The notes beneath the pieces were generated by a model that saw only the letters and a program-made list of their open reading frames with translations, was not told the origin of the DNA and did not search any database. 64,000 nt of DNA from the NCBI RefSeq assembly GCF_014191255.1, contig NZ_JACHWH010000003.1, forward strand, positions 811,501-875,500, read 5' to 3'. Shown piece by piece: positions 54,424 through 63,069 of this stretch (position 1 is the stretch's first letter; every line of letters starts with the position of its first letter). The position numbers were made by a program, and so were the translations under genes. The stretch is from Amycolatopsis bartoniae. GTDB taxonomy: Bacteria; Actinomycetota; Actinomycetes; Mycobacteriales; Pseudonocardiaceae.

Positions 54424-55689
54424 TCAGGACGCCTTGGGGGTCAGCGTCGCGTTGATGGTGTTGCCCGGGCCGGTGGCCAGCGCGCTGATGAGCCCGTTCA
54501 GCGGCCCGCAGCCGGTCAGCGACGCCACGTCGTAGGTGCCGCTGAGGTTTCCGCCCGTCAGCGGGTCGAACCCGGGGCCGGACCGCAGCGCGATGTCCGA
54601 CGGGGCCGAGGTCCGGCAGCTGGGCGACTTGCTGATCGGGAAGCCCAGCACCTTCACGACCGGCAGCTTGATCGTCGTGCTGCTGTGGGAGGTGAGCACG
54701 CCGTTCGCGAGCGTGCCGGTGGTCTGGCCCTCCTGCTGGAACGCCACGTTCGCGGTGATCGGGATGAAGTGGAACAGCTTCGCCTGGAGGCTGCTCGGGT
54801 CGAGCGTCAGGTCCGCGGTGAAGGCCCCGGTCGCGAGGTCGAGGTTAGCGTCGATGCCGCCGGTCAGCGGCACGTTCGCGCCGAGCTTCTTCAGCGTGGA
54901 CGAGCCCTGCAGCGCGTAGCCGTACTGGATGCCGCCACCGGGGTTGCCGGGCGTCGTGGTGGGCGCGGTCGTCGTCGGCTCGGTGGTGGTGGGTTCGGTG
55001 GTGGTGGGCTGCGTCGTGGTCGGCTCGGTGGTGGTGGGTTCGGTGGTGGTTGGCTCCGTCGTGGTGCCGCCGCCGTTGATGGTGATCGTGGCCAGTGTGT
55101 TGTTCTGGCCCGGCACCTGCGTGCACTGGGAGTCGAACGTGCCGAGCCCGGTGTCACTGCCGTCCGCCCGCTTCGGGTGCAGCGTCAGCTTGACGTCCCC
55201 GACCGTGATGGTCGCGGTGCCGGGCTGGGTGAACGTCATCGACGGCGCGGAACCCGTCGCGGTGACGTCGAACGAGCCGGACGCGGGCACCGGGGTGGTC
55301 GGGATGGTCGCCGGCACGGTGACCGGGATCGTGCCCTCCGGCGCGGTGACCGTGGAGCTCGCCGCGGCCGAGCCTTCGACGGTGGCGGCCCCGACCAGCG
55401 TCAGGCCCTGGGTGGCCGTCGCCGGCACCGTCGAGACCGTCGTGACGTCGAACGCCGGGGTCGGTTCCCCGACCGTCGCCGTGTCCGGGACGTCGGCGCT
55501 GATCCTGATCGGCAGCGTCTGCGTGCCGATCAGCGGGAACGGGCACGTGTAGTTCAGCGTCAGCGACGCCGGCGCCGCCGAGCTGACGCCGCCGCCGAGC
55601 AGCACGGCGGTGAGCGCGGTCCCCGCCGCCACACAGCCGGACGCGCCCGCAGCGAGCCATTTCTTCGTTCTGTTCCGGTGCTTCACCAT
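54424..55689 (-). CDS. DUF6801 secreted/surface protein with Thr-Glu-Pro repeat
   Basis: 421 residues: a signal peptide (about 1-38, ending SSAAP), a DUF6801-like N-terminal half (TLNYTCPFPLIGTQTLPIRI), a central spacer of TTTEP repeats (eight TTTxP units) and a C-terminal domain with GIDANLDLATGAFTADLTLD and the GPGNTINATLTPKAS end. The repeat spacer suggests an extended wall-crossing stalk. Its paralogue at 58168 has the same ending pattern (GPGNTMTTTLT). It is divergent from the FadD fusion of the mce locus; role unknown. Confidence 0.82.
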   Translation of the reverse strand: MVKHRNRTKKWLAAGASGCVAAGTALTAVLLGGGVSSAAPASLTLNYTCPFPLIGTQTLPIRISADVPDTATVGEPTPAFDVTTVSTVPATATQGLTLVGAATVEGSAAASSTVTAPEGTIPVTVPATIPTTPVPASGSFDVTATGSAPSMTFTQPGTATITVGDVKLTLHPKRADGSDTGLGTFDSQCTQVPGQNNTLATITINGGGTTTEPTTTEPTTTEPTTTQPTTTEPTTTEPTTTAPTTTPGNPGGGIQYGYALQGSSTLKKLGANVPLTGGIDANLDLATGAFTADLTLDPSSLQAKLFHFIPITANVAFQQEGQTTGTLANGVLTSHSSTTIKLPVVKVLGFPISKSPSCRTSAPSDIALRSGPGFDPLTGGNLSGTYDVASLTGCGPLNGLISALATGPGNTINATLTPKAS

Positions 55690-55754
55690 GATCCTCCGAA
55701 TATCGGCGGTGATACCCGAGATCCCACGAGGAGAAATCGGCGGAAACGGTTTTG

Positions 55755-55767
55755 CTACCGGTGAGTA
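55755..55767. promoter_or_regulatory. Shared motif in mce locus, copy 1
   Basis: CTACCGGTGAGTA at 55755-55767 matches, as reverse complement, TACGCGCCGGTAG at 58110-58122 (11 of 13 identical positions). Both lie in upstream regions of the mce-linked genes, and may be binding sites for one regulator. Confidence 0.4.
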
Positions 55768-55904
55768 AGCTAGTTTCGCGGAATCGGCGGCCGCAAGGTG
55801 CCGGACCATTTCCCCGGTGAAGTTGTCACGGGACGGCACGCTCGCGCGGGCCCGACTGGCACGCGGAGGCCAAGAGTGGGCCCGAGCTTCGTGCTCCGGG
55901 AGCG

Positions 55905-55934
55905 TTGACCGGACGCCAGGAACGGCTCTAGTTT
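55905..55934 (+). promoter_or_regulatory. Promoter of SRPBCC-FadD gene (leaderless)
   Basis: TTGACC (55905-55910), 18-bp spacer, TAGTTT (55929-55934), then 7 nt to the ATG at 55942. No Shine-Dalgarno. Confidence 0.6.
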
Positions 55935-55941
55935 CGGCCGA

Positions 55942-57972
55942 ATGCCGGACTGTGTCAGCGTCGACATCGACATCGACTCCCCGCGCTCCGAGGTGTGGCA
56001 GGTGATCAGCACCCCGGAGCTGTACCCGCGCTACTTCCGCGGGGTGGGCACGTGCGAACGCACGGGCACCGTGGGCGGGCGGGGCGCCCGCTACCGGATC
56101 AGGCTGAGCCTCTGCGGCGCCCCGGCCGAGCACGAGCTGCGCGTGCTGATCAGCCGCCGCGACGAACAGCTGGTGCTCGACAGCGAGGGTGACACCGCGG
56201 GCTCGGTGTCGCTGCAGCTCACCGACGCCGGCCCCGGCCGCACGCAGGTGCGGTGCATCTTCTTCCGCCCGCCGGGCAACCCGAACGACCTGCGGGAGTG
56301 GGTGCGCGACGGGCTCGCGCGCGTCGGCAGGCACCTCGCGGGCGTGCCGGACCAGCTGCCCGCCGAGCGCGCGCCGACGGCGCTGCAGATCGCGAACACG
56401 CTGGTCTCGGCCGGCATCATCACCGCGGGCCGCCCCGACCGGCTGCTGCGTCAGCTGCGGGCGGTGTCGAAGTGGGGCGCCACCCTCGCGGGCGGCTACA
56501 CCGCGGCCGCGGCGAGCGCGCCGAAAGAGCTGGCGGTCATCGACGACGAGGGCCCGCGCTGGACGTTCGCGGAGCTGTCGCACCGCGCCGACCGCCTCGC
56601 GGGCGTGCTGCGCACGATGGGTGCCGGTCCGGACGGGAAGGTCGCCGTGCTGGCCCGCAACTCCGGCGAGCTCGTGCTCACGCTGCTGGCCTGCGGAAAG
56701 CTCGGCGCCGACGCCGTGCTGTTCAACACCGGGCTCGCCGAACCGCAGGTGCTCGAAGGGGTGGAGCGGCACGGGGTGCGGATCGTGGTCGCCGACCCGG
56801 AGTTCACGCCGCTGCTGACCGGGCTGCCGTCCGCCACCGCGTGGCTCGACACCGACCGCCTCGGCCCGCTCGTCGACCGGGCGCCCGACGTCCGGATCGA
56901 CCCGCCCGAGGTCCCCGGCAGGCTCGTGGTGCTCACCTCCGGCACGACCGGGGAGCCGAAGGGCGCCCGGCGCCCCACGCCGAAGGGGCTGTCCGCCGCC
57001 GTCGCGCTGCTGTCGCGGATCCCGCTGCACGCGCGCGACCGGATGCTGATCGCGGCGCCGCTGTTCCACACGTGGGGCCTCTCGGCGCTGCAGGTCGGCA
57101 CGCCGCTGCGGACCACGCTCGTGCTGCAGCGGCGGTTCGACGCCGAGGAGTGCCTGCGCGCGGTCGCGCGGCACCGGGTCAACACGATGTTCGTCGTGCC
57201 GCTGATGCTGCAGCGGATGCTGGCCCTGCCCGCCGACGTGCGGGAGAAGTACGACACCAGCAGCCTGCGGGTGGTCGTGAGCAGCGGCTCGGCGCTGCCC
57301 GGCGCGCTCGTCGAGAACTTCACCGAGGCGTTCGGCGACGTGCTCTACAACTTCTACGGCTCCACCGAGGTCTCCGCGGCCGCCGTCGCCACGCCCGAGG
57401 ACCTCAGGTGCGCGCCGACGACGGCGGGCTACCCGCCGCTCGGCTCGCGCCTGGCCGTGCTCGGCCCGTCCGGCGAGCCGCTGCCGCCGGGCGAGGTCGG
57501 CTGGATCCACGTGGGCAACGACCTGCTGTTCGACGGCTACACCGACGGCAGCAGCCGCGCTGTGCGGCACAACCTGATGGACACCGGTGACCGCGGTTAC
57601 CTCGACGCCGACGGCAGACTGTTCGTCTCCGGCCGGGCCGACGACATGATCATCTCCGGTGGCGAGAACGTGTTCCCGCGCCCCACCGAGGAGGCGCTGG
57701 CCACGCTGCCCGGCGTGCTGGAGACCGCGGTGCTCGGCGTACCGGACGCCGAGTTCGGGCAGCGCCTGGTCGCCTACGTCGTCGCCGACCCGCGGGCCGG
57801 GCTGACGGAGGACTCGGTGCGCGAGTACCTGCGGCACCGGGTGGCGCGCTTCGCGCTGCCCCGGGACGTGGTGTTCGCCGCGGCCCTGCCCCGCACCCAG
57901 ACGGGCAAGGTGCTCAAACGATTGCTGCTGGAGGAGGGCTGGCTCACCGGGGAAAGACGCGCACACGCGTGA
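55942..57972 (+). CDS. SRPBCC-acyl-CoA synthetase fusion, mce-associated FadD
   Basis: 676 residues. Residues 1-140 form an SRPBCC/polyketide-cyclase domain (VDIDIDSPRSEVWQVIS, LYPRYFRGVGTCERTG, CIFFRPPGN). From about 165 a complete AMP-forming synthetase follows: VVLTSGTTGEPKGARRP P-loop, NFYGSTEVSAAA, MDTGDRGYLDADGRLF and GVPDAEFGQRLVAYVV, ending with a KVLKRLL lysine. Like mycobacterial fadD5, it precedes yrbEA/yrbEB/mce, but the SRPBCC fusion is unusual; it could bind the incoming lipid before activation. Confidence 0.85.
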   Translation: MPDCVSVDIDIDSPRSEVWQVISTPELYPRYFRGVGTCERTGTVGGRGARYRIRLSLCGAPAEHELRVLISRRDEQLVLDSEGDTAGSVSLQLTDAGPGRTQVRCIFFRPPGNPNDLREWVRDGLARVGRHLAGVPDQLPAERAPTALQIANTLVSAGIITAGRPDRLLRQLRAVSKWGATLAGGYTAAAASAPKELAVIDDEGPRWTFAELSHRADRLAGVLRTMGAGPDGKVAVLARNSGELVLTLLACGKLGADAVLFNTGLAEPQVLEGVERHGVRIVVADPEFTPLLTGLPSATAWLDTDRLGPLVDRAPDVRIDPPEVPGRLVVLTSGTTGEPKGARRPTPKGLSAAVALLSRIPLHARDRMLIAAPLFHTWGLSALQVGTPLRTTLVLQRRFDAEECLRAVARHRVNTMFVVPLMLQRMLALPADVREKYDTSSLRVVVSSGSALPGALVENFTEAFGDVLYNFYGSTEVSAAAVATPEDLRCAPTTAGYPPLGSRLAVLGPSGEPLPPGEVGWIHVGNDLLFDGYTDGSSRAVRHNLMDTGDRGYLDADGRLFVSGRADDMIISGGENVFPRPTEEALATLPGVLETAVLGVPDAEFGQRLVAYVVADPRAGLTEDSVREYLRHRVARFALPRDVVFAAALPRTQTGKVLKRLLLEEGWLTGERRAHA

Positions 57973-58015
57973 CAAGTTCCGGCGGAGTAATTCGCGGGAA
58001 GTGCCAAAAGCGGAT

Positions 58016-58059
58016 TTCCGTGACAACGTCCGCGGGTGCGGTGCGCAGTTCCGTGACAA
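58016..58059. promoter_or_regulatory. Direct repeats of TTCCGTGACAA upstream of second DUF6801 gene
   Basis: TTCCGTGACAA at 58016-58026 and 58049-58059 are exact copies 33 bp apart (three helical turns). The inverted relative GTTGTCACGG occurs at 55822-55831, upstream of the FadD fusion, and GTGACAAG at the end of that gene. The remainder of the 195-bp gap 57973-58167 has no coding signal. Confidence 0.4.
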
Positions 58060-58109
58060 GAATCGCGGCGTTTTCGAACACCGGGGACGAGATCATTGTG
58101 GGTAGTTCC

Positions 58110-58122
58110 TACGCGCCGGTAG
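58110..58122. promoter_or_regulatory. Shared motif in mce locus, copy 2
   Basis: TACGCGCCGGTAG, reverse-complement relative of CTACCGGTGAGTA at 55755, 45 bp before the start of the second DUF6801 gene. Confidence 0.4.
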
Positions 58123-58167
58123 CGTCGGCTCCCGTCCCGTCTCCGCCGTCCTTTCCGGGAACCCGCC

Positions 58168-59286
58168 GTGAACCGTGCTCTCCGCGCCGCCGTCGCCGCC
58201 GTGGCGCTGGCTGCCGGCCTCGTCGCGCTGCCGCCGGGGGCGGCGCTCGCCGGACCGGTGAGCCACGACGGCACGAGCACGTGCGACGGCTCGCCGGTGA
58301 CGGTGTCGTTCAGCGCCACGTTCGCGGACGCGGTGCCCGCGGGCGGCGAGGTGGTCGCGGCGCAGCCGGCGGTCCGGATCGTCGTGCCCGCCGCGACGGT
58401 GGACGGCTGGCGTTCCGGTGGGGTCACCGCCGTCGACGCCTCGGCCGTCGCGGAGCTGACCTACGGCACGGCGACCGCCACGGTGGCCGGACTGTCCACA
58501 TCGGACGTCGCGCTGCCGGAGTCCGGTGACCTGACCGTCACGCTCACCGGGCAGGCGCCGGGGATGCCCGCGCAGGCGGGGGAGCAGCCGGTGGCGCTCG
58601 GGCGGCTGGCGCCGGCGCTCGTGGCGCACGACCGCAGCGGCAGCAGGGACCTCGGGTGCACGGAGGTGCCCGGTGCGCCGTTGACCACGGTGGCCGTCGC
58701 CCCGACCGCGCAGGCGCCCGCGATCCTGGCGGACACCCCGTTGCTGACCGCGCACTTCCTCGTGGACGGCACCTCGCGGATCGCGAAGCTCGGCTCCGAC
58801 CTGAAGCTGACCCAGGGCACCTTCGACGCGGGCCTCTACAACGGTGACGCGGGCACCATCCGGATCGAAGGCGATCTGGCGATCCCGCCCACAACCGGAT
58901 ACTTCATCGCCTTCCGCTTCATGCCGGTCACCAGCCTCGTCCAGCTGCCGCAGACGGAGAAGGCCACGGGCACGGCGGACATCTCCAGCGGCCTGTTCAC
59001 CCCGGACATCGACGTCACGGTCCGGGTGAACCTCACGGTGGGCGACGTGCGGGAGGACGGGGTGCCCATCGAGGTCGGCGACTCCTGCCACGCGCCGCTG
59101 GTGATCCGGATGCGGGGCCGCTCCTCGCTGACTCCAGGCTCGCAGTCGACCATCCAGTCCACTTTCGACATTCCGCCGTTCACCGGGTGCGGGGTGACCG
59201 AGAACCTGGACCCGCTGCTGACCGGCCTGATCTCCGGGCCGGGCAACACGATGACGACGACGCTGACCGCGCAGGGGGTGGGCTGA
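58168..59286 (+). CDS. DUF6801 secreted protein, mce-linked
   Basis: 372 residues: signal peptide 1-28 (ends ALA), then two DUF6801-like halves of beta-rich repeats (VTVSFSATFADAVPAGGEVV, VRIVVPAATVDGWRSGG) and a C-terminal domain ending GPGNTMTTTLTAQGVG, matching its paralogue at 54424. No repeat spacer. GTG 58168. The next start, yrbEA, follows after 1 bp, so it belongs to the mce transcript. Function unknown; an envelope component of the transporter is plausible. Confidence 0.82.
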   Translation: MNRALRAAVAAVALAAGLVALPPGAALAGPVSHDGTSTCDGSPVTVSFSATFADAVPAGGEVVAAQPAVRIVVPAATVDGWRSGGVTAVDASAVAELTYGTATATVAGLSTSDVALPESGDLTVTLTGQAPGMPAQAGEQPVALGRLAPALVAHDRSGSRDLGCTEVPGAPLTTVAVAPTAQAPAILADTPLLTAHFLVDGTSRIAKLGSDLKLTQGTFDAGLYNGDAGTIRIEGDLAIPPTTGYFIAFRFMPVTSLVQLPQTEKATGTADISSGLFTPDIDVTVRVNLTVGDVREDGVPIEVGDSCHAPLVIRMRGRSSLTPGSQSTIQSTFDIPPFTGCGVTENLDPLLTGLISGPGNTMTTTLTAQGVG

Positions 59287-59287
59287 C

Positions 59288-60070
59288 GTGACCACCCCGC
59301 TCACCGCCGCCCGCGGCGCGGTCTCCCAGTTCGGGCAGCTGTTCGCGCTCGGGGCGGACGTGCTCGTCGCGATGACGAAGCGCCCGTTCCAGGTCCGCGA
59401 GTTCGTGCACCAGTTCTGGTTCGTCGCCAGCGTGTCGATCCTGCCCGCCGCGCTCGTGGCCATCCCGTTCGGTGCCGTGATCACGCTTCAGCTCGGCTCG
59501 CTCACCAGCCAGCTCGGTGCCGAGGCGTTCAACGGCGCCGCGAGCGTGCTCGCCGTGATCCAGCAGGCGAGCCCGATCGTCACCACCCTCGTCGTCGCCG
59601 GGGCGGGTGGTTCCGCGATCTGCGCGGAGCTGGGCGCGCGGACCGTGCGTGAGGAGATCGACGCCATGGAGGTCCTCGGCGTCTCCCCGGTGCACCGGCT
59701 CGTCGTGCCGCGCGTGCTGGCCGCGACCGCGGTCGCCGTGCTGCTCAACGGGATGGTCAGCTTCGTCGGCGTCACCGGCGGCTACGTGTTCAACGTGCTC
59801 CTGCAGGGCGGCACGCCGGGCGCGTTCCTCGCGAGCTTCTCCTCCCTGGCGCAGCTGCCCGACCTGTGGGTGGGCGAGATCAAGGCCGTCGCGTTCGGGT
59901 TCCTCGCCGGGCTCGTCGCCTGCTACCGCGGCCTGCACCCGCGTGGCGGCGCGAAGGGCGTGGGCGACGTGGTGAACCAGTCCGTGGTGATCACGTTCCT
60001 GCTGCTGTTCTTCGTCAACTTCGTGATCAGCGTCCTCTACCTGCGGCTCGTGCCCGCGAAGGGAGCGTGA
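59288..60070 (+). CDS. yrbEA: YrbE/MlaE-type permease A of mce transporter
   Basis: 260-residue inner-membrane permease of the MlaE/YrbE family with five to six helices and the conserved GGSAICAELGARTVREEIDAMEVLGV cytoplasmic loop that contacts the ATPase. It pairs with yrbEB to form the membrane core of the Mce lipid importer. GTG 59288; 1 bp to yrbEB. Confidence 0.93.
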   Translation: MTTPLTAARGAVSQFGQLFALGADVLVAMTKRPFQVREFVHQFWFVASVSILPAALVAIPFGAVITLQLGSLTSQLGAEAFNGAASVLAVIQQASPIVTTLVVAGAGGSAICAELGARTVREEIDAMEVLGVSPVHRLVVPRVLAATAVAVLLNGMVSFVGVTGGYVFNVLLQGGTPGAFLASFSSLAQLPDLWVGEIKAVAFGFLAGLVACYRGLHPRGGAKGVGDVVNQSVVITFLLLFFVNFVISVLYLRLVPAKGA

Positions 60071-60071
60071 C

Positions 60072-60881
60072 GTGACCACCCGACCGGCCTACGCGCTGGC
60101 GCGCCTCGGCGACCAGCTCACCTTCTACCTGCGGGCGCTGGCGTGGATCCCGCGCACCGTCACGCACTACTACCGCGAGGTGATCCGCCTGCTGGCGGAG
60201 GTCGCGTTCGGCAGCGGTGCGCTCGCCGTCATCGGCGGCACGATCGGCGTGATGGTCGGCATGTGCGTGTTCACCGGCACCGTCGTGGGGCTGCAGGGGT
60301 TCAGCGCGCTCAACCAGATCGGCACGTCCGCGTTCGCCGGGTTCCTGTCCGCCTTCTTCAACACCCGCGAGATCGCCCCGCTCGTCGCCGCGCTCGCGCT
60401 GTCCTCCACCGTCGGCTCCGGGTTCACCGCCCAGCTCGGCGCGATGCGCATCGCCGAGGAGATCGACGCGCTGGAGGTGATGGCGATCCGCAGCATGCCC
60501 TACCTCGTGACCACCCGGATCGTGGCGGGCTTCCTCGCGATCATCCCGCTGTACGTGATCGGGCTGCTGACGTCGTATCTGGCCGCCCGGACCACGACGG
60601 TGTTCGTCTACGGCCAGTCCGCGGGCACCTACGACCACTACTTCAGCCTGTTCCTGCCGCCCGGCGACGTGCTGTGGTCGTTCGCGAAGGTGCTGGTGTT
60701 CAGCATCGCGATCATCCTCACGCACTGCTTCTACGGCTACCGCGCCAGCGGCGGCCCGGCCGGCGTCGGGGTCGCGGTGGGCCGTTCGGTGCGGACGTCG
60801 ATCGTCGTGGTCAGCATCCTCGACTTCTTCCTGAGCCTCGCCATCTGGGGCGCCACCACGACCGTGCGGGTGGCGGGATGA
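60072..60881 (+). CDS. yrbEB: YrbE/MlaE-type permease B of mce transporter
   Basis: 269 residues, same fold as yrbEA: GSGFTAQLGAMRIAEEIDALEVMAI loop and helical segments with FAGFLSAFFNTREIAPLVAAL. The cytosolic loop should bind an MceG-type ATPase, which is not in the window. GTG 60072. Its stop overlaps the mceA ATG by 4 bp. Confidence 0.93.
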   Translation: MTTRPAYALARLGDQLTFYLRALAWIPRTVTHYYREVIRLLAEVAFGSGALAVIGGTIGVMVGMCVFTGTVVGLQGFSALNQIGTSAFAGFLSAFFNTREIAPLVAALALSSTVGSGFTAQLGAMRIAEEIDALEVMAIRSMPYLVTTRIVAGFLAIIPLYVIGLLTSYLAARTTTVFVYGQSAGTYDHYFSLFLPPGDVLWSFAKVLVFSIAIILTHCFYGYRASGGPAGVGVAVGRSVRTSIVVVSILDFFLSLAIWGATTTVRVAG

Positions 60882-62059
60882 CCGGCGGGCGCCCGCTCCT
60901 GCGGTTCCAGGTGCTCGGCCTGGTGTTCCTCGCCGTGCTGGCCGGGCTCGGCTGGCTCACCGTCGAGATCTACGACAAGGCGTTCACCTCGGTCGTCCCC
61001 GTCACGCTGCGGGCCGACCGCGCGGGCACCCAGCTGAAGGCGAACGCCGACGTGAAGGTGCGCGGCGTGCTCGTCGGCGAGGTCCGCGAGGTGACGGTGC
61101 GCCCCGGCGGCGTCGACGTGCACCTGGCCCTCGACCCGGCGATGACCGGCCGCATCCCGCGCAACGTCACCGCGCGGCTGCTGCCGAAAACCCTGTTCGG
61201 GCAGCGGTACGTGAGCCTCGTGCTGCCCGCCAGCCCGGCCGGGAAGATCACCTCCGGCGCCGTCATCGACGAGGACCGCAGCGCCGGGGCGGTCGAGCTG
61301 GAGCAGGCGCTGCGCGACCTGCTGCCGGTGCTGCAGACCGTCCAGCCGCAGAAGCTCGCGAGCACCCTGGGCGCCGTTTCCCAGGCGCTGGAAGGGCGCG
61401 GCGAGGAACTGGGCACCACGCTCGGCACGCTGCAGGACTACCTGGCGCGGCTCAACCCGGAGGTGCCGCAGCTCCAGTCCGCGATCTCGAAGTTCGCCGA
61501 CACCGTCCGCACCTACGAAACCGCCGCGCCGGACCTCGTCGACGCCCTCGGTGACCTGCGTTCCACCGCGACCGCGGTCACCCGGCAGCAGCAGGACCTC
61601 GCCGCGCTGTTCACCACCGTCACCGGCGCCGCCGACGACACGCACGGCTTCCTGAACGCGAGCGGCGGCACGATCGTCTCGCTGTCCGCGGACAGCAGGC
61701 CCGTGCTGGACCTGCTCGCCGAGTACGCGCCGGAACTGCCCTGCCTCGCCGACGCCGCCGCGAAGCTGGTGCCCACTGTGGACAAAGCACTCGGCGCGGG
61801 CACGAACCAGCCCGGCCTGCACGTCGAACTGCACGTCAAACCCGCACCCGCGCAACGGACTCCGCCGACTGTCGCGAAAGGACCAAAGTGCTACTCGGCG
61901 GGTTCGGCGGCCCCGCCCACCGCGAACAGCCCCGCCGAGCAGCAGCTGTTCTCCGAGCTGCTCGCGCCGGTGTACGGGGTCTCGCCCGACGACATCCCGG
62001 GCTGGAGCGGGCTGCTGCTCGGCCCGGTGCTGCGGGGAACGGAGGTGACGCTGAAATGA
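60878..62059 (+). CDS. mceA: MCE family protein, first in series
   Basis: 393 residues: N-terminal single transmembrane helix (VLGLVFLAVLAGLGWLTVEIYD), the MCE/MlaD domain at about 40-125 (VTLRADRAGTQLKANADVKVRG, VLVGEVREVTVRPGG, RLLPKTLFGQRYVSLVLP), a long alpha-helical needle-like region and a Cys-containing C-terminal tail. It forms part of the periplasmic lipid conduit. ATGA overlaps with the upstream and downstream genes. Confidence 0.93.
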   Translation: MTGGRPLLRFQVLGLVFLAVLAGLGWLTVEIYDKAFTSVVPVTLRADRAGTQLKANADVKVRGVLVGEVREVTVRPGGVDVHLALDPAMTGRIPRNVTARLLPKTLFGQRYVSLVLPASPAGKITSGAVIDEDRSAGAVELEQALRDLLPVLQTVQPQKLASTLGAVSQALEGRGEELGTTLGTLQDYLARLNPEVPQLQSAISKFADTVRTYETAAPDLVDALGDLRSTATAVTRQQQDLAALFTTVTGAADDTHGFLNASGGTIVSLSADSRPVLDLLAEYAPELPCLADAAAKLVPTVDKALGAGTNQPGLHVELHVKPAPAQRTPPTVAKGPKCYSAGSAAPPTANSPAEQQLFSELLAPVYGVSPDDIPGWSGLLLGPVLRGTEVTLK

Positions 62060-63069
62060 GGGGACTGGCGGCCCCGCTGGTCAAGGGCCTCGTGTTCGCC
62101 GTGGTCACGGTCCTCGCGACCGCGCTGCTCGCGGTGACCATCGCGAACCAGGGCGGCGGGGAGACGGTGAGCTACCGCGCCCGCTTCACCGACGTGACCT
62201 CGCTGAACGACGGCGACGACATCCGCATGGCCGGGGTGCGGGTCGGGCAGGTGGAGGACATCGAGCTGGTCGATCGGCGCTTCGCCGAGGTCACGTTCAG
62301 CGTCGACCGCGACCGGAAGCTGGCCGCGACGGTGACCGCGACCGTCAAGTACCGCAACCTGATCGGCCAGCGCTACGTCGCGCTGGACCAGGGCACCGGC
62401 GCGGGCACGCTGCCGCCGGGCGGGCTCATCCCGCTGGAGCGCACGCACCCCGCGCTCGACCTGACGGCGGTGTTCAACGGGTTCAAGCCGCTGTTCCAGG
62501 CCCTGTCGCCGACCGACGTCAACAAGCTCGCGGGCGAGATCGTGCAGGTGCTGCAGGGCGAAGGCGGCACGGTCGACGACCTGCTGCGGCACACCGCTTC
62601 CCTCACGTCGTCGCTCGCGAACCAGGACCAGGTGATCGGGCAGGTCGTCACCAACCTCAACACCGTGCTGGAGCGGGTGAACGCCCACGACGCCCAGCTC
62701 TCGCAGCTGCTGGACGCGACGCAACGGCTGGTGTCCGGGCTCGCCGCCGACGCGAAACCGCTCGGCGACGCCATCGACGGCATCGGGCAGCTCACCGCCA
62801 GCGCCGCGAACCTCGTCCAGGACGGCCGCGCCCCGGTGCACGCGGACGTCGACGCGGTCAACCAGCTGGCCAAGGCGCTGGGGGACAACACCCCGGAGTT
62901 CGAGAAGTTCCTGGCGAACCTGCCGCAGAAGTACGAGGCGATCGGCCGCATCGCCTCCTACGGCTCGTGGCTCAACTTCTACCTGTGCGCGGTGTCGTCC
63001 GACGCCGCGCCCGCCCCCGGCGGCGGCCCGGTGGGCGTGCCGGACACGCAGGCGAGGTGTGGCGCATGA
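62056..63069 (+). CDS. mceB: MCE family protein, second in series
   Basis: 337 residues: TM helix (LVKGLVFAVVTVLATALLAVTIA), MCE domain (SYRARFTDVTSLNDGDDIRM, AGVRVGQVEDIELVDRRFAEV, KYRNLIGQRYVAL), helical needle and the family tail with GSWLNFYLCAVSSDA. Overlaps the neighbours by 4 bp on both sides. Confidence 0.94.
   Translation: MRGLAAPLVKGLVFAVVTVLATALLAVTIANQGGGETVSYRARFTDVTSLNDGDDIRMAGVRVGQVEDIELVDRRFAEVTFSVDRDRKLAATVTATVKYRNLIGQRYVALDQGTGAGTLPPGGLIPLERTHPALDLTAVFNGFKPLFQALSPTDVNKLAGEIVQVLQGEGGTVDDLLRHTASLTSSLANQDQVIGQVVTNLNTVLERVNAHDAQLSQLLDATQRLVSGLAADAKPLGDAIDGIGQLTASAANLVQDGRAPVHADVDAVNQLAKALGDNTPEFEKFLANLPQKYEAIGRIASYGSWLNFYLCAVSSDAAPAPGGGPVGVPDTQARCGA

Noticed and set aside
54424-58059. 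1211-residue minus frame joining the DUF6801 gene to upstream sequence
   Set aside because: Only the part from ATG 55689 has a signal peptide and a GGAGG site; the rest is antisense to the FadD fusion.
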